Below, one piece after another: positions 42,768 to 51,844 of a stretch of DNA of 64,000 nt (positions are counted from its first letter, which is position 1; every line of letters begins with the position of its first letter). Origin of the DNA: an uncultured Desulfuromusa sp. GTDB lineage: Bacteria > Desulfobacterota > Desulfuromonadia > Desulfuromonadales > Geopsychrobacteraceae. A program made the translations under genes and the position numbers. The notes under the pieces are model-generated. The model made no database searches, was not told the origin of the DNA, and saw nothing but the letters and a program-made list of their open reading frames with translations. The stretch covers positions 366,001-430,000 of the forward strand of contig NZ_OY776574.1 of assembly GCF_963675815.1 (NCBI RefSeq). Direction: 5' to 3'.

Positions 42768-43841
42768 ATGTTTGACACACCTTTTTCCCTCCCCCAATTG
42801 GGATGGAGTCACTTTTTTCAACAGCAACTCAGCCTTGAAGAATGGGAATCAACCTCTCCTGTCCGGATTACGGCTGTTCACCGTAACAGTATCGATGTTG
42901 CAGGAAAACAAGGCTATTGGCAGGCTCCCATGCCAGGCAGCTGGTTCACAAAAGATTCGGAAGAACGCCCTACCGTTGGTGACTGGCTCCTTCTGGATAG
43001 CTTAACAAAACAACCGTTAAAGATTCTCGAGCGGAAGAGTCTTATTCGCCGTAGAGCCGCCGGCATTGCGGCAAAGGTCCAATTGATTGCGGCAAACATC
43101 GATACACTGTTTATTGTCACGTCCTGCAATCAGGACTTCAACCTGTCGCGGCTCGAACGATACTTGCTTCTGGCTCTGGAAGCGAAAGTCGAACCGGTGT
43201 TGATATTGACCAAAGCCGATTTACACAATGACCTGACCGGATACTTCGAAAAGGCAAGAAGCATTGATCCAACTTTGGCGATTGAAGCCGTCAATGCTCT
43301 TGATTCTCACTCCACTGCTCCGCTTTTTTCTTGGTGTGACATTGCCCAGACGGTTGCTTTGGTCGGCTCATCAGGAGTGGGAAAATCAACACTGATCAAT
43401 ACATTATGCGGTACCGCCATCCAGCAAACAGCAACAATCCGTGAAGACGATGCAAAAGGACGTCACACCACGACATCCAGAAGCCTTCACTTCATACCGA
43501 ATGGCGGGCTGTTAATAGACACACCAGGGCTCAGAGAATTGCAGTTGAGCGCATGTCCGAATGGGATGACATCTCTCTATGAAGATATTGAAGTGTTAGC
43601 TCAAAGCTGTCGTTTTAAAAATTGCCATCATACGATGAATGAGGTTGGCTGTGCAGTCACAGCAGCCGTAACAAGTGGCGATCTCAGTATCAGGCGACTG
43701 ACCAATTATTTAAAGATTTTGGCAGAACAGGAACGAAACGCTGAAACGATTTCTGAAAGGCGTCGCCGTGACAAAAATTTCAGCAAGCTTTGCCGCAATG
43801 TAAAAACAACCCACAAGAAAATAAAAGGGGATTTCTTTTAA
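42768..43841 (+). CDS. rsgA: Ribosome small subunit-dependent GTPase RsgA
   Basis: Circularly permuted GTPase that matures the 30S subunit, 357 aa from ATG 42768 with GAAGGGGG upstream. An OB-fold N-terminal domain (about 1-105) precedes the GTPase domain in permuted order: G4 TKAD (about 145-148), G1 GSSGVGKS (about 203-210), G2 region RHTTT, G3 DTPG. The zinc domain has CRFKNCHHTMNEVGCAV (Cys, His, Cys ligands). The tail is basic. It lies between dcuB and its putative regulators on the opposite strand and is functionally unrelated to them. Confidence 0.92.
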   Translation: MFDTPFSLPQLGWSHFFQQQLSLEEWESTSPVRITAVHRNSIDVAGKQGYWQAPMPGSWFTKDSEERPTVGDWLLLDSLTKQPLKILERKSLIRRRAAGIAAKVQLIAANIDTLFIVTSCNQDFNLSRLERYLLLALEAKVEPVLILTKADLHNDLTGYFEKARSIDPTLAIEAVNALDSHSTAPLFSWCDIAQTVALVGSSGVGKSTLINTLCGTAIQQTATIREDDAKGRHTTTSRSLHFIPNGGLLIDTPGLRELQLSACPNGMTSLYEDIEVLAQSCRFKNCHHTMNEVGCAVTAAVTSGDLSIRRLTNYLKILAEQERNAETISERRRRDKNFSKLCRNVKTTHKKIKGDFF

Positions 43842-43860
43842 TTCAGATCAACAGGCAAAA

Positions 43861-43888
43861 GGGGCTTACGGAATTATCTGTAAGCCCC
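43861..43888. terminator. Terminator between rsgA and the dcuR-like gene
   Basis: GGGGCTTAC (43861-43869) pairs with GTAAGCCCC (43880-43888). In the minus direction TTTTG follows, so it chiefly serves the two-component operon. Confidence 0.65.
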
Positions 43889-43948
43889 TGCCCAGTCAGC
43901 AAGCCCCCCCCCCGGATTCATGAAACACAGAAGCACAAATAATTCGGA

Positions 43949-44641
43949 CTATACTTTACGCAGATACCTGCGTTCAGGACGCCCGACCACTCCGTAAATC
44001 AAATCGGCTTTTAAAAATCCCTCGGTCGCAAGAAACTCAAGGTAGCGGCGCGCCGTTGAACGGCTGATACCAACCTCTTTACCAACCTCTTCAGCATTTA
44101 AGTCCTGAGATTCTGTATTCTCAAAAACTTCACGGACTTTTCCAAGAGTGAGAACATCAATCCCCTTGGGGATGGCTCCGCTTTCCGTCGACGCGGGATG
44201 ATGTGAATGCAGCAATTGGTCAATATCTTTTTGTTCGAGAGCGCCTCCTGCCTGTAGCTGGCGGAAGTACTCATAAAATTTCTGCAGAGATTCCTGGAAC
44301 CGGGGGAAAAAGACCGGTTTGATAATGTAATCAAACACGCCACCCCGCAATGCTTCCTGCAGTGACGACATCTCTCTGGCAGCGGTCACCAGAATGACAT
44401 CACAGGACTGTTCACTGCTGCGGACCTGCTTGAGCAAATCCATTCCATTGCCTTCCGGGAAAAACAGATCAAGCAGCACCAGGTCAGGTTGCAGAATTTC
44501 GATCATTTCAGAGGCATCGGCAATATTGTTGGCCACTCCAACGACTTCAAATTCAGCCAGTTTTTCGACAAAACGCTGATGCAACTCGGAAATACGCATA
44601 TCGTCTTCAACAATCAGCACCCTGATTTTTATCTCACCCAT
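43949..44641 (-). CDS. dcuR: CitB/DcuR-family response regulator
   Basis: 230 aa from the ATG complementary to 44639-44641, preceded by AAGGA; an upstream TTG is less likely. Receiver: acidic pair ED at about 12-13, phospho-acceptor Asp58 (LVLLDLFFPEGNG), Thr in LVTAAR and Lys in IIKPVFF. The C-terminal DNA-binding domain (about 160-230) carries a winged helix-turn-helix DLNAEEVGKEVGISRSTARR typical of CitB/DcuR. Encoded 15 nt downstream of the sensor gene. The likely target is the nearby dcuB promoter (inference). Confidence 0.88.
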   Translation of the reverse strand: MGEIKIRVLIVEDDMRISELHQRFVEKLAEFEVVGVANNIADASEMIEILQPDLVLLDLFFPEGNGMDLLKQVRSSEQSCDVILVTAAREMSSLQEALRGGVFDYIIKPVFFPRFQESLQKFYEYFRQLQAGGALEQKDIDQLLHSHHPASTESGAIPKGIDVLTLGKVREVFENTESQDLNAEEVGKEVGISRSTARRYLEFLATEGFLKADLIYGVVGRPERRYLRKV

Positions 44642-44656
44642 ACTGATCAATCCTTG

Positions 44657-46255
44657 TTATTTGGGGATAATAACGGTAAACAGTGCTCCACCGAGCTCAC
44701 CATCGCTGAAAGTAATTTCCCCATTGAGACCATCAACTGCCCGCTTCACCAGCGCTAATCCTGTACCACGACCATTGCCCACTTTAGTTGTCACCCCGGT
44801 CATAAATAAGTCGTCGGCAATCTCCGCAGCCACCCCCGGGCCTGCATCCTCAACCTCAATAATCAGATCCGGACCAAGATCCGTCAGGTAAAGTCTCACC
44901 AACTGTTGTCCCCCCGCTTCACGCACGGCATCAAAAGCGTTATCAAGCAGATTTCCCAGAATTGTTACCAATGGTTCCCGTTCCAGCTCTGATGGCAGGT
45001 CAGAAAAAGAGTTCTGTGGATCAAATTCCAGCTCGATCTTTAATTCACAGGCACGATTATATTTCCCTAGAATCACCCCGGCAATCACCGGATCAGGAAC
45101 CGCCTCTGCAAGGTTGCGAATCAACTGCTGATAGCCGCTGGCCTCATTTATGACCAGATCAAGAGCCTCCTGATGAGCGCCGAGCTGAATCAAACCAGCA
45201 ATCGTATGCATCTTGTTAGAGTATTCATGAGTCTGGGCACGCAGCAATTCAGAATACTCTTGCACATGCGACAGTTCCCTCGCCAACCGGTCAAGCTCGT
45301 CTTTCGGGCGGAAACTGGCAACCAGACCTCCGCGCTGGGGATCAAGCGGCAGGATATTGACGATCATCGGCCGGTTCTGCAACTCCATTTCCTGATCAAA
45401 AACCTTCTCACCCACAAGCAGAGCTTGAGCCAGATCGGGGCAAGGACAAACATCCTTGAGCGACTGACCATGCAGTTCTTTATCGAAATCACCACCAAGG
45501 TAGCGCCGTGCTGCAGAATTGACAAAGGACAGTTTTCCTTGCCCGTCAACAGCAATAATCCCTTCCCGGATGGCTCCGATAATGGCGTTACGTTCATGAA
45601 ATAATGCTGCAATTTCATGGATCTCCAACCCCATAATCGCTGCTTTCAAGCCACGAGCGATAAGGGTCGCACCAAAAACACCAAACAGAAGAACAATTCC
45701 GACATAGCTCAGGATCTCCAATTGTTTGTCACGGATCATCAGATTGATATCACTCACCAGATAACCGACAGCAACAAATCCGGCGATCTTCTGCTGATCA
45801 TCACGAATCGGAACAATGCCGCGCAATGAAGGGCCCAGGGTGCCAACCGCCTGCGACGCGTAAGATCTGCCTTCCAGCAGTGCTCCATCCAGATCACCAC
45901 CGACAAAATGTTTGCCGATCTTTTCGGAATCAGGATGAGACAGGCGGATTTCCTCAGTATCGCCAACAACCACATATTCAGCACCCGTCGCCTGACGGAT
46001 CGCTTCGGCTACGGATTGTACAAGCGCCACATCTCTGGACAATAAGCCCGTCCGAATCTGCTGGTTGATGGCAACCACTTCGGCAACTTCTAAAGCTTTC
46101 TGCCCGATTTGTTCCCGCAGCAGTTTTTCCGCTGAATCAGAAAACAGCGCTCCAATCAGACTGACCAGAAAAATCAACAATGCCGTCACCAACAAACTGA
46201 GTTTGGCCTGCAGGCGGCGCGGCAAAAATTTATCAATCAACTGGTAAAACAGCAA
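44657..46255 (-). CDS. dcuS: DcuS/CitA-family sensor histidine kinase
   Basis: 532-residue membrane sensor starting with TTG (complement of 46253-46255), 5 nt after GAGGAG. Membrane segments at about 18-40 and 180-200 flank a periplasmic PDC/Cache domain. There RLSHPDSEKIGKHFVGGD (104-121) and SLRGIVPI (Arg145) match the Arg, His, Phe and Arg residues that bind fumarate or citrate in DcuS/CitA. A cytoplasmic PAS domain (about 220-320) and a SpoOB-type kinase follow: His343 in THEYSNKMH, N-box NLLDNAFDA, G-boxes VEDAGPGV and GRGTGLALV. It should respond to external C4-dicarboxylates and phosphorylate the DcuR-like partner. Confidence 0.9.
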   Translation of the reverse strand: MLFYQLIDKFLPRRLQAKLSLLVTALLIFLVSLIGALFSDSAEKLLREQIGQKALEVAEVVAINQQIRTGLLSRDVALVQSVAEAIRQATGAEYVVVGDTEEIRLSHPDSEKIGKHFVGGDLDGALLEGRSYASQAVGTLGPSLRGIVPIRDDQQKIAGFVAVGYLVSDINLMIRDKQLEILSYVGIVLLFGVFGATLIARGLKAAIMGLEIHEIAALFHERNAIIGAIREGIIAVDGQGKLSFVNSAARRYLGGDFDKELHGQSLKDVCPCPDLAQALLVGEKVFDQEMELQNRPMIVNILPLDPQRGGLVASFRPKDELDRLARELSHVQEYSELLRAQTHEYSNKMHTIAGLIQLGAHQEALDLVINEASGYQQLIRNLAEAVPDPVIAGVILGKYNRACELKIELEFDPQNSFSDLPSELEREPLVTILGNLLDNAFDAVREAGGQQLVRLYLTDLGPDLIIEVEDAGPGVAAEIADDLFMTGVTTKVGNGRGTGLALVKRAVDGLNGEITFSDGELGGALFTVIIPK

Positions 46256-46341
46256 ACCGGCTCCTCATCTGATCTTGTGGATATCAAGCTTATCATCATT
46301 GTAAAACATGGACACAGCCGGATGGAGTGAACATTACGACG

Positions 46342-47115
46342 TCAATACAGAAAGTGTTTGATTTTTTCACCCTTTTCTCCAATTTCGGTCATCGCATCGA
46401 TACCGATCTGCAGATGCGTATCGGACCAGTTCTGGGTCACCTGCTGATCAGACTCTTCAGTTTTTACCCCTTCGGGGGTCAGGGGGACATCCGAAACCAG
46501 CAACAGTGCACCCCGGGCGATAACATTATAGTGGCCGACAATAAAGATGGTAGCAGTTTCCATATCGATGCCGATACTGGTCATCTGCTTGAGCTTTTCC
46601 AGGAAAGTCCGGTCATGTTCCCATATGCGCCGATTGGTCGTATAAACCACCCCCGTTCGGTAGTCGTGCCCATGCTCAAGAATCTTCTCGGAAACAAATT
46701 TATGCAGTTTAAAAGACGGCAGCGCCGGAACCTCGGCAGGAAAATAATCATTGCTGGTGCCGTCACCACGAATAGCGGCATTCGGCAGGATAAAATGACC
46801 GATCTCGGTCGATTTTTTCAGTCCGCCACATTTACCAAGAAACAGTGCCCCCTTCGGATGGATTGCACTAAGCAGATCCATGATGGTCGCTGCATTCGCG
46901 GAACCGATCCCAAAATTTACAATCGTCAGCCCGCTACTATTGGTCGCAGCCTGCATGGGTCTGCTTTCTCCCTGGATATCACAGGAGAACATCTCCGCAA
47001 ACTTGTCAACATAATGCCGAAAGTTGGTCAATAAGATATAGTCACCAAAATTATCAAGAGCCATGCCGGTATAGCGAGGCAACCAGTTTTTTGTAATGCT
47101 TAAGCGGTCAACCAT
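46342..47115 (-). CDS. amn: AMP nucleosidase (short form)
   Basis: 257 aa from the ATG complementary to 47113-47115 with AGGAG upstream. It matches the catalytic phosphorylase-like part of Amn, which cleaves AMP to adenine and ribose 5-phosphate. Landmarks are NFGIGSANAATIMDLLSA (phosphate/ribose loop), LGKCGGLKKSTEIGHFILP, AAIRGDGTSNDYFP and IDMETATIF (substrate Glu). The N-terminal regulatory domain of E. coli Amn (484 aa) is absent; short forms are common outside Enterobacteria. It follows the YheU-like gene by 16 nt on the same strand. Confidence 0.88.
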   Translation of the reverse strand: MVDRLSITKNWLPRYTGMALDNFGDYILLTNFRHYVDKFAEMFSCDIQGESRPMQAATNSSGLTIVNFGIGSANAATIMDLLSAIHPKGALFLGKCGGLKKSTEIGHFILPNAAIRGDGTSNDYFPAEVPALPSFKLHKFVSEKILEHGHDYRTGVVYTTNRRIWEHDRTFLEKLKQMTSIGIDMETATIFIVGHYNVIARGALLLVSDVPLTPEGVKTEESDQQVTQNWSDTHLQIGIDAMTEIGEKGEKIKHFLY

Positions 47116-47131
47116 AGAAACTCCTGCGCTG

Positions 47132-47362
47132 TTAACGACTGACGACCAGATTTGCTGTTTGTGACTGGAAATCAAAAACAACTTTCACCTTCTTGCTTCT
47201 CAGTTGTTGCAGAACCTGCTCAACCTTATCCTCCAGCGTGCAGCCAGGGTCGCCCCAATCGGCCCCATCTCTGCTCACAAATTCCTGAATCATCTGCCGG
47301 AGGGTATCGCGGTTAAGTTGATCGTAAGGGATCTCGATCCCTTTTTCATGATAAACGGTCAT
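47132..47362 (-). CDS. YheU-family (UPF0270) protein
   Basis: 76-residue cytoplasmic protein. IEIPYDQLNRDTLRQMIQEF, SRDGADWGDPGCTLEDKVEQV and the closing KVVFDFQSQTANLV match the YheU/UPF0270 pattern (usual length 70-75). Function unknown. Flanked by GIY-YIG (1-nt gap) and amn (16-nt gap), apparently one operon. AGGTAAG precedes the ATG. Confidence 0.8.
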   Translation of the reverse strand: MTVYHEKGIEIPYDQLNRDTLRQMIQEFVSRDGADWGDPGCTLEDKVEQVLQQLRSKKVKVVFDFQSQTANLVVSR

Positions 47363-47363
47363 C

Positions 47364-47663
47364 TTACCTCCAGATAGAAGTCACTTTAAGCATTCCACTT
47401 ATTTTTTCCAATTTGTTGGCGGATGAAGCGATGAGTTGCCTTTTATTTTCCGCACTCAGCTTCTTGATCTGTGCTTCCCGACGAGAAGCACTGCTGCGAT
47501 CATGATCACACTCCCAATAAACCACCTGACACGGGGAACAGCAATGGAAATATTTGGCACCCTTCCCTGAAGCATGCTGGGCAAAACGCTTCTGAATGTT
47601 GGTGGTGATTCCGGTATAAAGAGAATCATCCGAACAGAGAATGATATAAACTTGCCACTGCAT
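47364..47663 (-). CDS. GIY-YIG nuclease-domain protein (YhbQ-like)
   Basis: 99-residue stand-alone GIY-YIG domain. VYIILCSDDSLYTGITTNIQKRFAQH supplies the paired Tyr and catalytic Arg positions, VYWECDHDRSSASRREAQIKKL carries the metal-binding Glu, and a basic C-terminal tail follows. Proteins of this class (YhbQ/UPF0213) may act on DNA in repair, but mostly lack assigned functions. It heads the operon with the YheU-like gene and amn. Confidence 0.85.
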   Translation of the reverse strand: MQWQVYIILCSDDSLYTGITTNIQKRFAQHASGKGAKYFHCCSPCQVVYWECDHDRSSASRREAQIKKLSAENKRQLIASSANKLEKISGMLKVTSIWR

Positions 47664-47821
47664 ATGCGTTCCGGAACTTCTTCGTTATGGGAGATTAAAA
47701 GACTTCCCCACGGTAACATGCATGTCTGATCAAAACCAGCGAATGACTTTAACCATATTGACTTGCGGAGATAATACTCAACAACGTACACTTCCATCAC
47801 CCTCAACGAAGGATCAATCCT

Positions 47822-48055
47822 ATGAGCCAACAACTAAATAACGACCCGCTGCATGGTATCACCCTGGAAAAAATCCTTATGACCCTGGTTGAATATTATG
47901 ACTGGTCCGAACTTGGACAACGGATCGATATCCGCTGTTTTAATAGTACTCCCTCAATAAAGTCGAGTCTCAAATTTCTGCGCCGTACCCCATGGGCCCG
48001 TAAAAAGGTCGAAGACCTTTATCTTGCGTTGATAACCAGCAATCATGTCATTTAA
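47822..48055 (+). CDS. VF530-family DNA-binding protein
   Basis: 77-residue protein matching VF530/DUF2132: NNDPLHGITLEKILMTLVEYYDWSELG and IRCFNSTPSIKSSLKFLRRTPWARKKVE. VF530 from Vibrio fischeri has a KilA-like helical fold and is thought to bind DNA. Single-gene unit; the ribosome binding site is weak. Confidence 0.88.
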   Translation: MSQQLNNDPLHGITLEKILMTLVEYYDWSELGQRIDIRCFNSTPSIKSSLKFLRRTPWARKKVEDLYLALITSNHVI

Positions 48056-48202
48056 ACTATTTATAATGACTTCCTGCATTTTGATTTCAGCTGACGGGAC
48101 ACCACTCTTGACACCAACATGAAAGCCGATTAAATTGCGCCCCACCGGAGTAGCATAAGACATTAAATAATGCCACAATGACCCCTCTCAAAGGCGTAGA
48201 TA

Positions 48203-49888
48203 ATGATTGAACCTTTTAAAATGGGCTATACTGCAGTTGGCGGACTGGGTATCTTTATCCTGGGCATGAAGTACCTCTCTGATAGTCTGCAGATGCTTTC
48301 CGGTGGATTGATCCGCAAAGCCATTTCTTCTGTAACGACGAACCGTTTTCTGGCCGTTTTAGTCGGACTCTTTGTCACCACCTTTGTTCAATCTTCATCC
48401 ATCACGACAGTCATGGTTGTCGGCCTGACGAACGCCGGCTTGATGCAACTGACTCAAGCCATCGGCGTCATTCTCGGCGCCAATATTGGTACCACCATCA
48501 CCGGCTGGATTCTAGCTGTCAAAATTGGTAAATACGGTCTGCTGTTGATCGCTCTCGGGGTTTTTCCGATGCTCTTTTCAAAAAATGAGAGAATCGCAGC
48601 AAGCTCAAGAGTCCTTGTTGCCCTGGGAATGATCTTCTTTGGTCTTGAAATCATGAGTGGCGCTTTCAAACCGCTCAGGAGTGACGAAGGGTTCATGAAC
48701 CTGATGCTCTCTCTTGACGCCCAGTCTCTTCTGAGTATTCTGGGTTGCGTTGCCATCGGCTGCATGATGACCATGATTATTCAGAGCAGCTCAGCAATGC
48801 TGGGTATCACCATTGCTCTTGCAACGACTGGAGCTATCCCACTCTACACCGCCATTGCCCTGGTGATGGGTGAAAATATCGGCACGACCATTACCGCCCA
48901 GTTTGCCGCTATTGGCGGAAGTATAGCTTCCCGGCGGGCAGCGATGGCCCACAGCGTATTCAACCTGCTTGGTGTGTTTATCATCATCTCCTTTTTTTCG
49001 CCCTATGTCGGGATGGTTGAAAAACTTGTTCCGGGAGTAGCAAGCTTTACCAATGCTGAAGGAAACCATCCTTACATTGCTGCCCACATCGCTATGGCAC
49101 ATACGATCTTTAATGTCACAGCCACTCTGGTGATGTTGCCCTTTCTCAATTATCTTGCCCAGCTCGTCATCAAAATAGTGCCGGAAAAACAGGGTGCTGA
49201 AAAAGGATCGTTCAAATATATCGGAGCCCCCGGGACCATCCCCATAGCCATGGGGATTCCGATGATCTTTGAAGAACTCAAGAGGATGCAAAGGCGTGTT
49301 CACAAAGCTCTGCGCCATTCAGGGAGCTTTCTGCAACGTAACCTCAAAGGACGCGATCGTTTCTATCGCAAAGTAACTGCCCTTGAAGATGAAACAGATA
49401 TCATTCAACACGAAATCACATCTTTTACGGTCACCTTAATGCAAGCGGGAAATGCCAGTAATACCCAGTCAGACAGGGCTTATAGCTATATCCGTGCAGC
49501 CGATGAGCTGGAGTCTATTGCTGACTATGCCGCCTCTCTTTGTTCATATATGAAACGTCTTGATAAATACGAGCTCGACTATAGTCAGGATGGTTGGGAT
49601 GATCTGATCGGCTTTCATCACGAGGTCTTTTCTTTCTTCACTCAGGTCTGTAAGGCTTTTAATACAGAGGATGCGAGCAGCACACGGAAAATATACGACG
49701 AGGCCAGCAGACTTAACGACTTGGCCGATAGAATTCGCAGAGCACACCTTGACCGGATGAAGGATGGAAGCTGCGCTGCGCTCCCCGCACTGACTTTCAG
49801 CGACATGGCCGTTGCTCTGCGACGGATCAAGAACCACACTGTCAACCTGCACGAAGCTCTCTTTGCCGACACCTCATTAGGAGCTTGA
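48203..49888 (+). CDS. Na/Pi cotransporter family protein with PhoU-like domain
   Basis: 561-residue inner-membrane protein of the NptA/PNaS family. Two inverted membrane repeats carry the QSSS motifs: TTFVQSSSITTVMVVGLTNA (about 54-73) and MTMIIQSSSAMLGITIALA (about 190-208). Each is followed by an ILGANIGTTITGW- or MGENIGTTITAQ-type helix. The cytoplasmic C-terminal 200 residues (about 345-555) are helical and PhoU-like (HKALRHSGSFLQRN...IRAADELESIADYA). It probably takes up phosphate with sodium. AGGAGC near its stop doubles as the ribosome binding site of the next gene. Confidence 0.9.
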   Translation: MIEPFKMGYTAVGGLGIFILGMKYLSDSLQMLSGGLIRKAISSVTTNRFLAVLVGLFVTTFVQSSSITTVMVVGLTNAGLMQLTQAIGVILGANIGTTITGWILAVKIGKYGLLLIALGVFPMLFSKNERIAASSRVLVALGMIFFGLEIMSGAFKPLRSDEGFMNLMLSLDAQSLLSILGCVAIGCMMTMIIQSSSAMLGITIALATTGAIPLYTAIALVMGENIGTTITAQFAAIGGSIASRRAAMAHSVFNLLGVFIIISFFSPYVGMVEKLVPGVASFTNAEGNHPYIAAHIAMAHTIFNVTATLVMLPFLNYLAQLVIKIVPEKQGAEKGSFKYIGAPGTIPIAMGIPMIFEELKRMQRRVHKALRHSGSFLQRNLKGRDRFYRKVTALEDETDIIQHEITSFTVTLMQAGNASNTQSDRAYSYIRAADELESIADYAASLCSYMKRLDKYELDYSQDGWDDLIGFHHEVFSFFTQVCKAFNTEDASSTRKIYDEASRLNDLADRIRRAHLDRMKDGSCAALPALTFSDMAVALRRIKNHTVNLHEALFADTSLGA

Positions 49889-49889
49889 A

Positions 49890-50396
49890 CTGATACTCCT
49901 GACTGATGGCAGTGTAGACACGCAAACAAAAATTGGCTATGGCGCTTATTTGGCCATTTTCACTACAGACTTTTCGTTGTCTGAATTAAACCTGGAAACT
50001 TCAGTCTCCAAGCTGAAGAATCAAGTAAAACTTAAACGTTTTGAGCAGACATCATCCACCACGCTGGAATTACAGACTTTATTATGGGCTCTCGGAGAGA
50101 TACAGACATCAGGGCGACAGGTGAAGGTCTATACAGATTCACAAAATATCATCGCCTTACCGGGAAGACGTAGCCGTCTGGAACAGAACAACTATCGCTC
50201 AAATAAAAACATCCTTCTTAAAAATTCGGCATTGTATCGGCAATTTTATCAGCTATCAGAACATTTCGATTGTCAATTTATCAAAATTCCGGGACACCAG
50301 CCGACAGCACAAAAAGATATCATTGCAAAACTCTTCGGCCTGGTGGATAAAGCGTCAAGAAAAGCGTTAAGGAAAGATCTCAGTCGATATGCTTAA
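49890..50396 (+). CDS. Ribonuclease H-like protein with apparent CTG start
   Basis: 168 aa if started at CTG 49890, 6 nt after AGGAG (49879-49883). This gives MILLTDGSVDTQTKIGYGAY, the RNase H first strand with catalytic Asp6. A TAG at 49878 closes the frame upstream and no ATG, GTG or TTG lies before the TDGS motif; the first TTG (49950) would delete it. Other active-site positions are Glu60 (STTLELQTL), Asp83 (VYTDSQNI) and Asp153 (GLVDKASRKALR), so the nuclease core looks complete. It probably degrades RNA in RNA-DNA hybrids. It overlaps or abuts the DUF1460 lipoprotein frame downstream. Confidence 0.7.
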   Translation: MILLTDGSVDTQTKIGYGAYLAIFTTDFSLSELNLETSVSKLKNQVKLKRFEQTSSTTLELQTLLWALGEIQTSGRQVKVYTDSQNIIALPGRRSRLEQNNYRSNKNILLKNSALYRQFYQLSEHFDCQFIKIPGHQPTAQKDIIAKLFGLVDKASRKALRKDLSRYA

Positions 50397-50457
50397 GCTT
50401 ACGATCCTGCGCCCATGTCCGAGGGGAAAAATAAACGCCGCGAAGATTCTTCTCATC

Positions 50458-51270
50458 ATGAAGGGAATATTCCTGTTATTGATTCTGCCCACACTGTTAC
50501 TCTCCTGCACGGTTCCAAGGGTCAAACATCCGGAGTCTGGCAACAAAGATAAAATAAAAATTGCACGGCTTCTTGACCAAGCCGGACAGATTCAAGATCC
50601 AGGGCAGAAAATCACCTTCATCTCTGCTGCATTTCTAGGAACCTCTTATCTCGCCAACACCCTGATCGGCAGTTCCACAACACAAGAAGTCTTTGTTCTC
50701 CAGCTCGACGGGGTTGATTGCTTTACCCTGCTTGACTATGTAGAAGCGCTCCGCAGAAGTTCCTCTTTTGATGAATTTAAAGAGACTCTGCGCCATCTCC
50801 GTTATCGCCGAGGCCAGGTCGATTTTTTAGCCCGAAATCATTTCTTTTCCGAATGGGGAAACAGTGATTTCTCCCAACTCCAGGATGTCACTTCTCTGGT
50901 TGGTGGGATAAATGTTCTCAGGGTGAAAAAAACATTAAATCAGAAAAATGACACGACTTTATTTTTACCCGGATACCCGGTAAAGAAAAGGGAGATTGCC
51001 TTTATCCCTGCTGAAGCGATTGACAAATCACTTCTGTCCCGATTGCGTAGCGGAGATTATATCGGCATTTATAGCTCCGCCCCCGGTTTGGATGTCACTC
51101 ATACAGGTATCATTGTTAAAACAGAAGAAAAAATAATGTTTCGACATGCGTCCTCCAAGGATTTATTTAAAAAAGTTGTCGACGAAGATTTTGCTTCTTA
51201 TCTTGGGGGGGAAAAGGGAATTATTGTTTATCGAGCAATCAATAAGAGCCAGGAAAAGGAAGGACGATAA
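50458..51270 (+). CDS. DUF1460-family lipoprotein
   Basis: 270 aa from ATG 50458: MKGIFLLLILPTLLLSC gives a short lipoprotein signal with Cys17. A longer frame from 50389 overlaps the RNase H gene by 8 nt and would disrupt the signal, though its site GGAAAG is no weaker. DUF1460 features: FLGTSYLANTLIGS, LDGVDCFTLLDYVEALRR with the conserved Asp-Cys, LRYRRGQVDFLARNHFFSEW and VTHTGIIVKTEEKIMFRHASS. The family is predicted to be papain/NlpC-like, often called N-acetylmuramoyl-alanine amidase-like, acting on cell wall. Activity is inferred. Confidence 0.8.
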   Translation: MKGIFLLLILPTLLLSCTVPRVKHPESGNKDKIKIARLLDQAGQIQDPGQKITFISAAFLGTSYLANTLIGSSTTQEVFVLQLDGVDCFTLLDYVEALRRSSSFDEFKETLRHLRYRRGQVDFLARNHFFSEWGNSDFSQLQDVTSLVGGINVLRVKKTLNQKNDTTLFLPGYPVKKREIAFIPAEAIDKSLLSRLRSGDYIGIYSSAPGLDVTHTGIIVKTEEKIMFRHASSKDLFKKVVDEDFASYLGGEKGIIVYRAINKSQEKEGR

Positions 51271-51306
51271 AATCGTCAACCCGTTTTGCCCATACGGAAA
51301 GAATCC

Positions 51307-51840
51307 ATGTCAAACACAAACCCAGCGAAACCGAGGCCTGTTTATCTAACCCCGGCCTGCGCACGAAAATTAAGAGCTGAACTCAAAGAGATCCTCTATC
51401 AACTGCGACCGGAAATGGTTAAAACTGTGGCCTGGGCGGCAAGTAACGGTGACAGAAGCGAAAATGCCGATTATCACTATGCCAAAAGAAAGCTCAGACA
51501 ATACGATGGCCGCATCCGCTTTCTCAGCAAACGTCTGGAAGAAGCAACCATTGTTGACCCGGTTGAGCAACAGAAAGTTGCTAAAGGAAAAGCCCTCTTC
51601 GGTTCTACCGTCACTGTTGAAAATGAAGAAGGTGAGGAGAAAACATTCTGCATCGTTGGCCCTGACGAGCTTGATCCCTCCCGCGGCTATGTCAGCTGGA
51701 TTTCTCCTATTGGTCGTGCTCTCTTGGGCTCATCAGCAGGGGATGTGGTTTCTTTTATGACACCAAGAGGGCCGACTGAACTGGAAATTATCAAGGTTGA
51801 ATACAAAAACCTGGAGTCACTGAATTTTACAGGAGAATAA
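51307..51840 (+). CDS. greB: Transcription elongation factor GreB
   Basis: Rescues backtracked RNA polymerase by stimulating transcript cleavage. 177 aa from ATG 51307 (GGAAAGA upstream). N-terminal coiled coil (about 15-80): the tip SNGDRSENADYHYAKRKLRQYDGRI carries the acidic pair that coordinates magnesium. The C-terminal FKBP-like domain has VDPVEQQKVAKGKALFGSTV, GPDELDPSRGYVSWISPIGRALLG and GDVVSFMTPRG. The N-D-x-SENADY wording and length favour GreB over GreA. A small gene of unknown function follows after 4 nt. Confidence 0.92.
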   Translation: MSNTNPAKPRPVYLTPACARKLRAELKEILYQLRPEMVKTVAWAASNGDRSENADYHYAKRKLRQYDGRIRFLSKRLEEATIVDPVEQQKVAKGKALFGSTVTVENEEGEEKTFCIVGPDELDPSRGYVSWISPIGRALLGSSAGDVVSFMTPRGPTELEIIKVEYKNLESLNFTGE

Positions 51841-51844
51841 AGAT

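Noticed and set aside
47954..48178. 74-codon minus-strand frame opposite the VF530 gene
   Set aside because: It overlaps a recognised protein gene and shows no family features or ribosome binding site.
49950..50396. TTG 49950 as start of the RNase H-like gene
   Set aside because: It would remove the TDGS catalytic strand, which is clearly open upstream.
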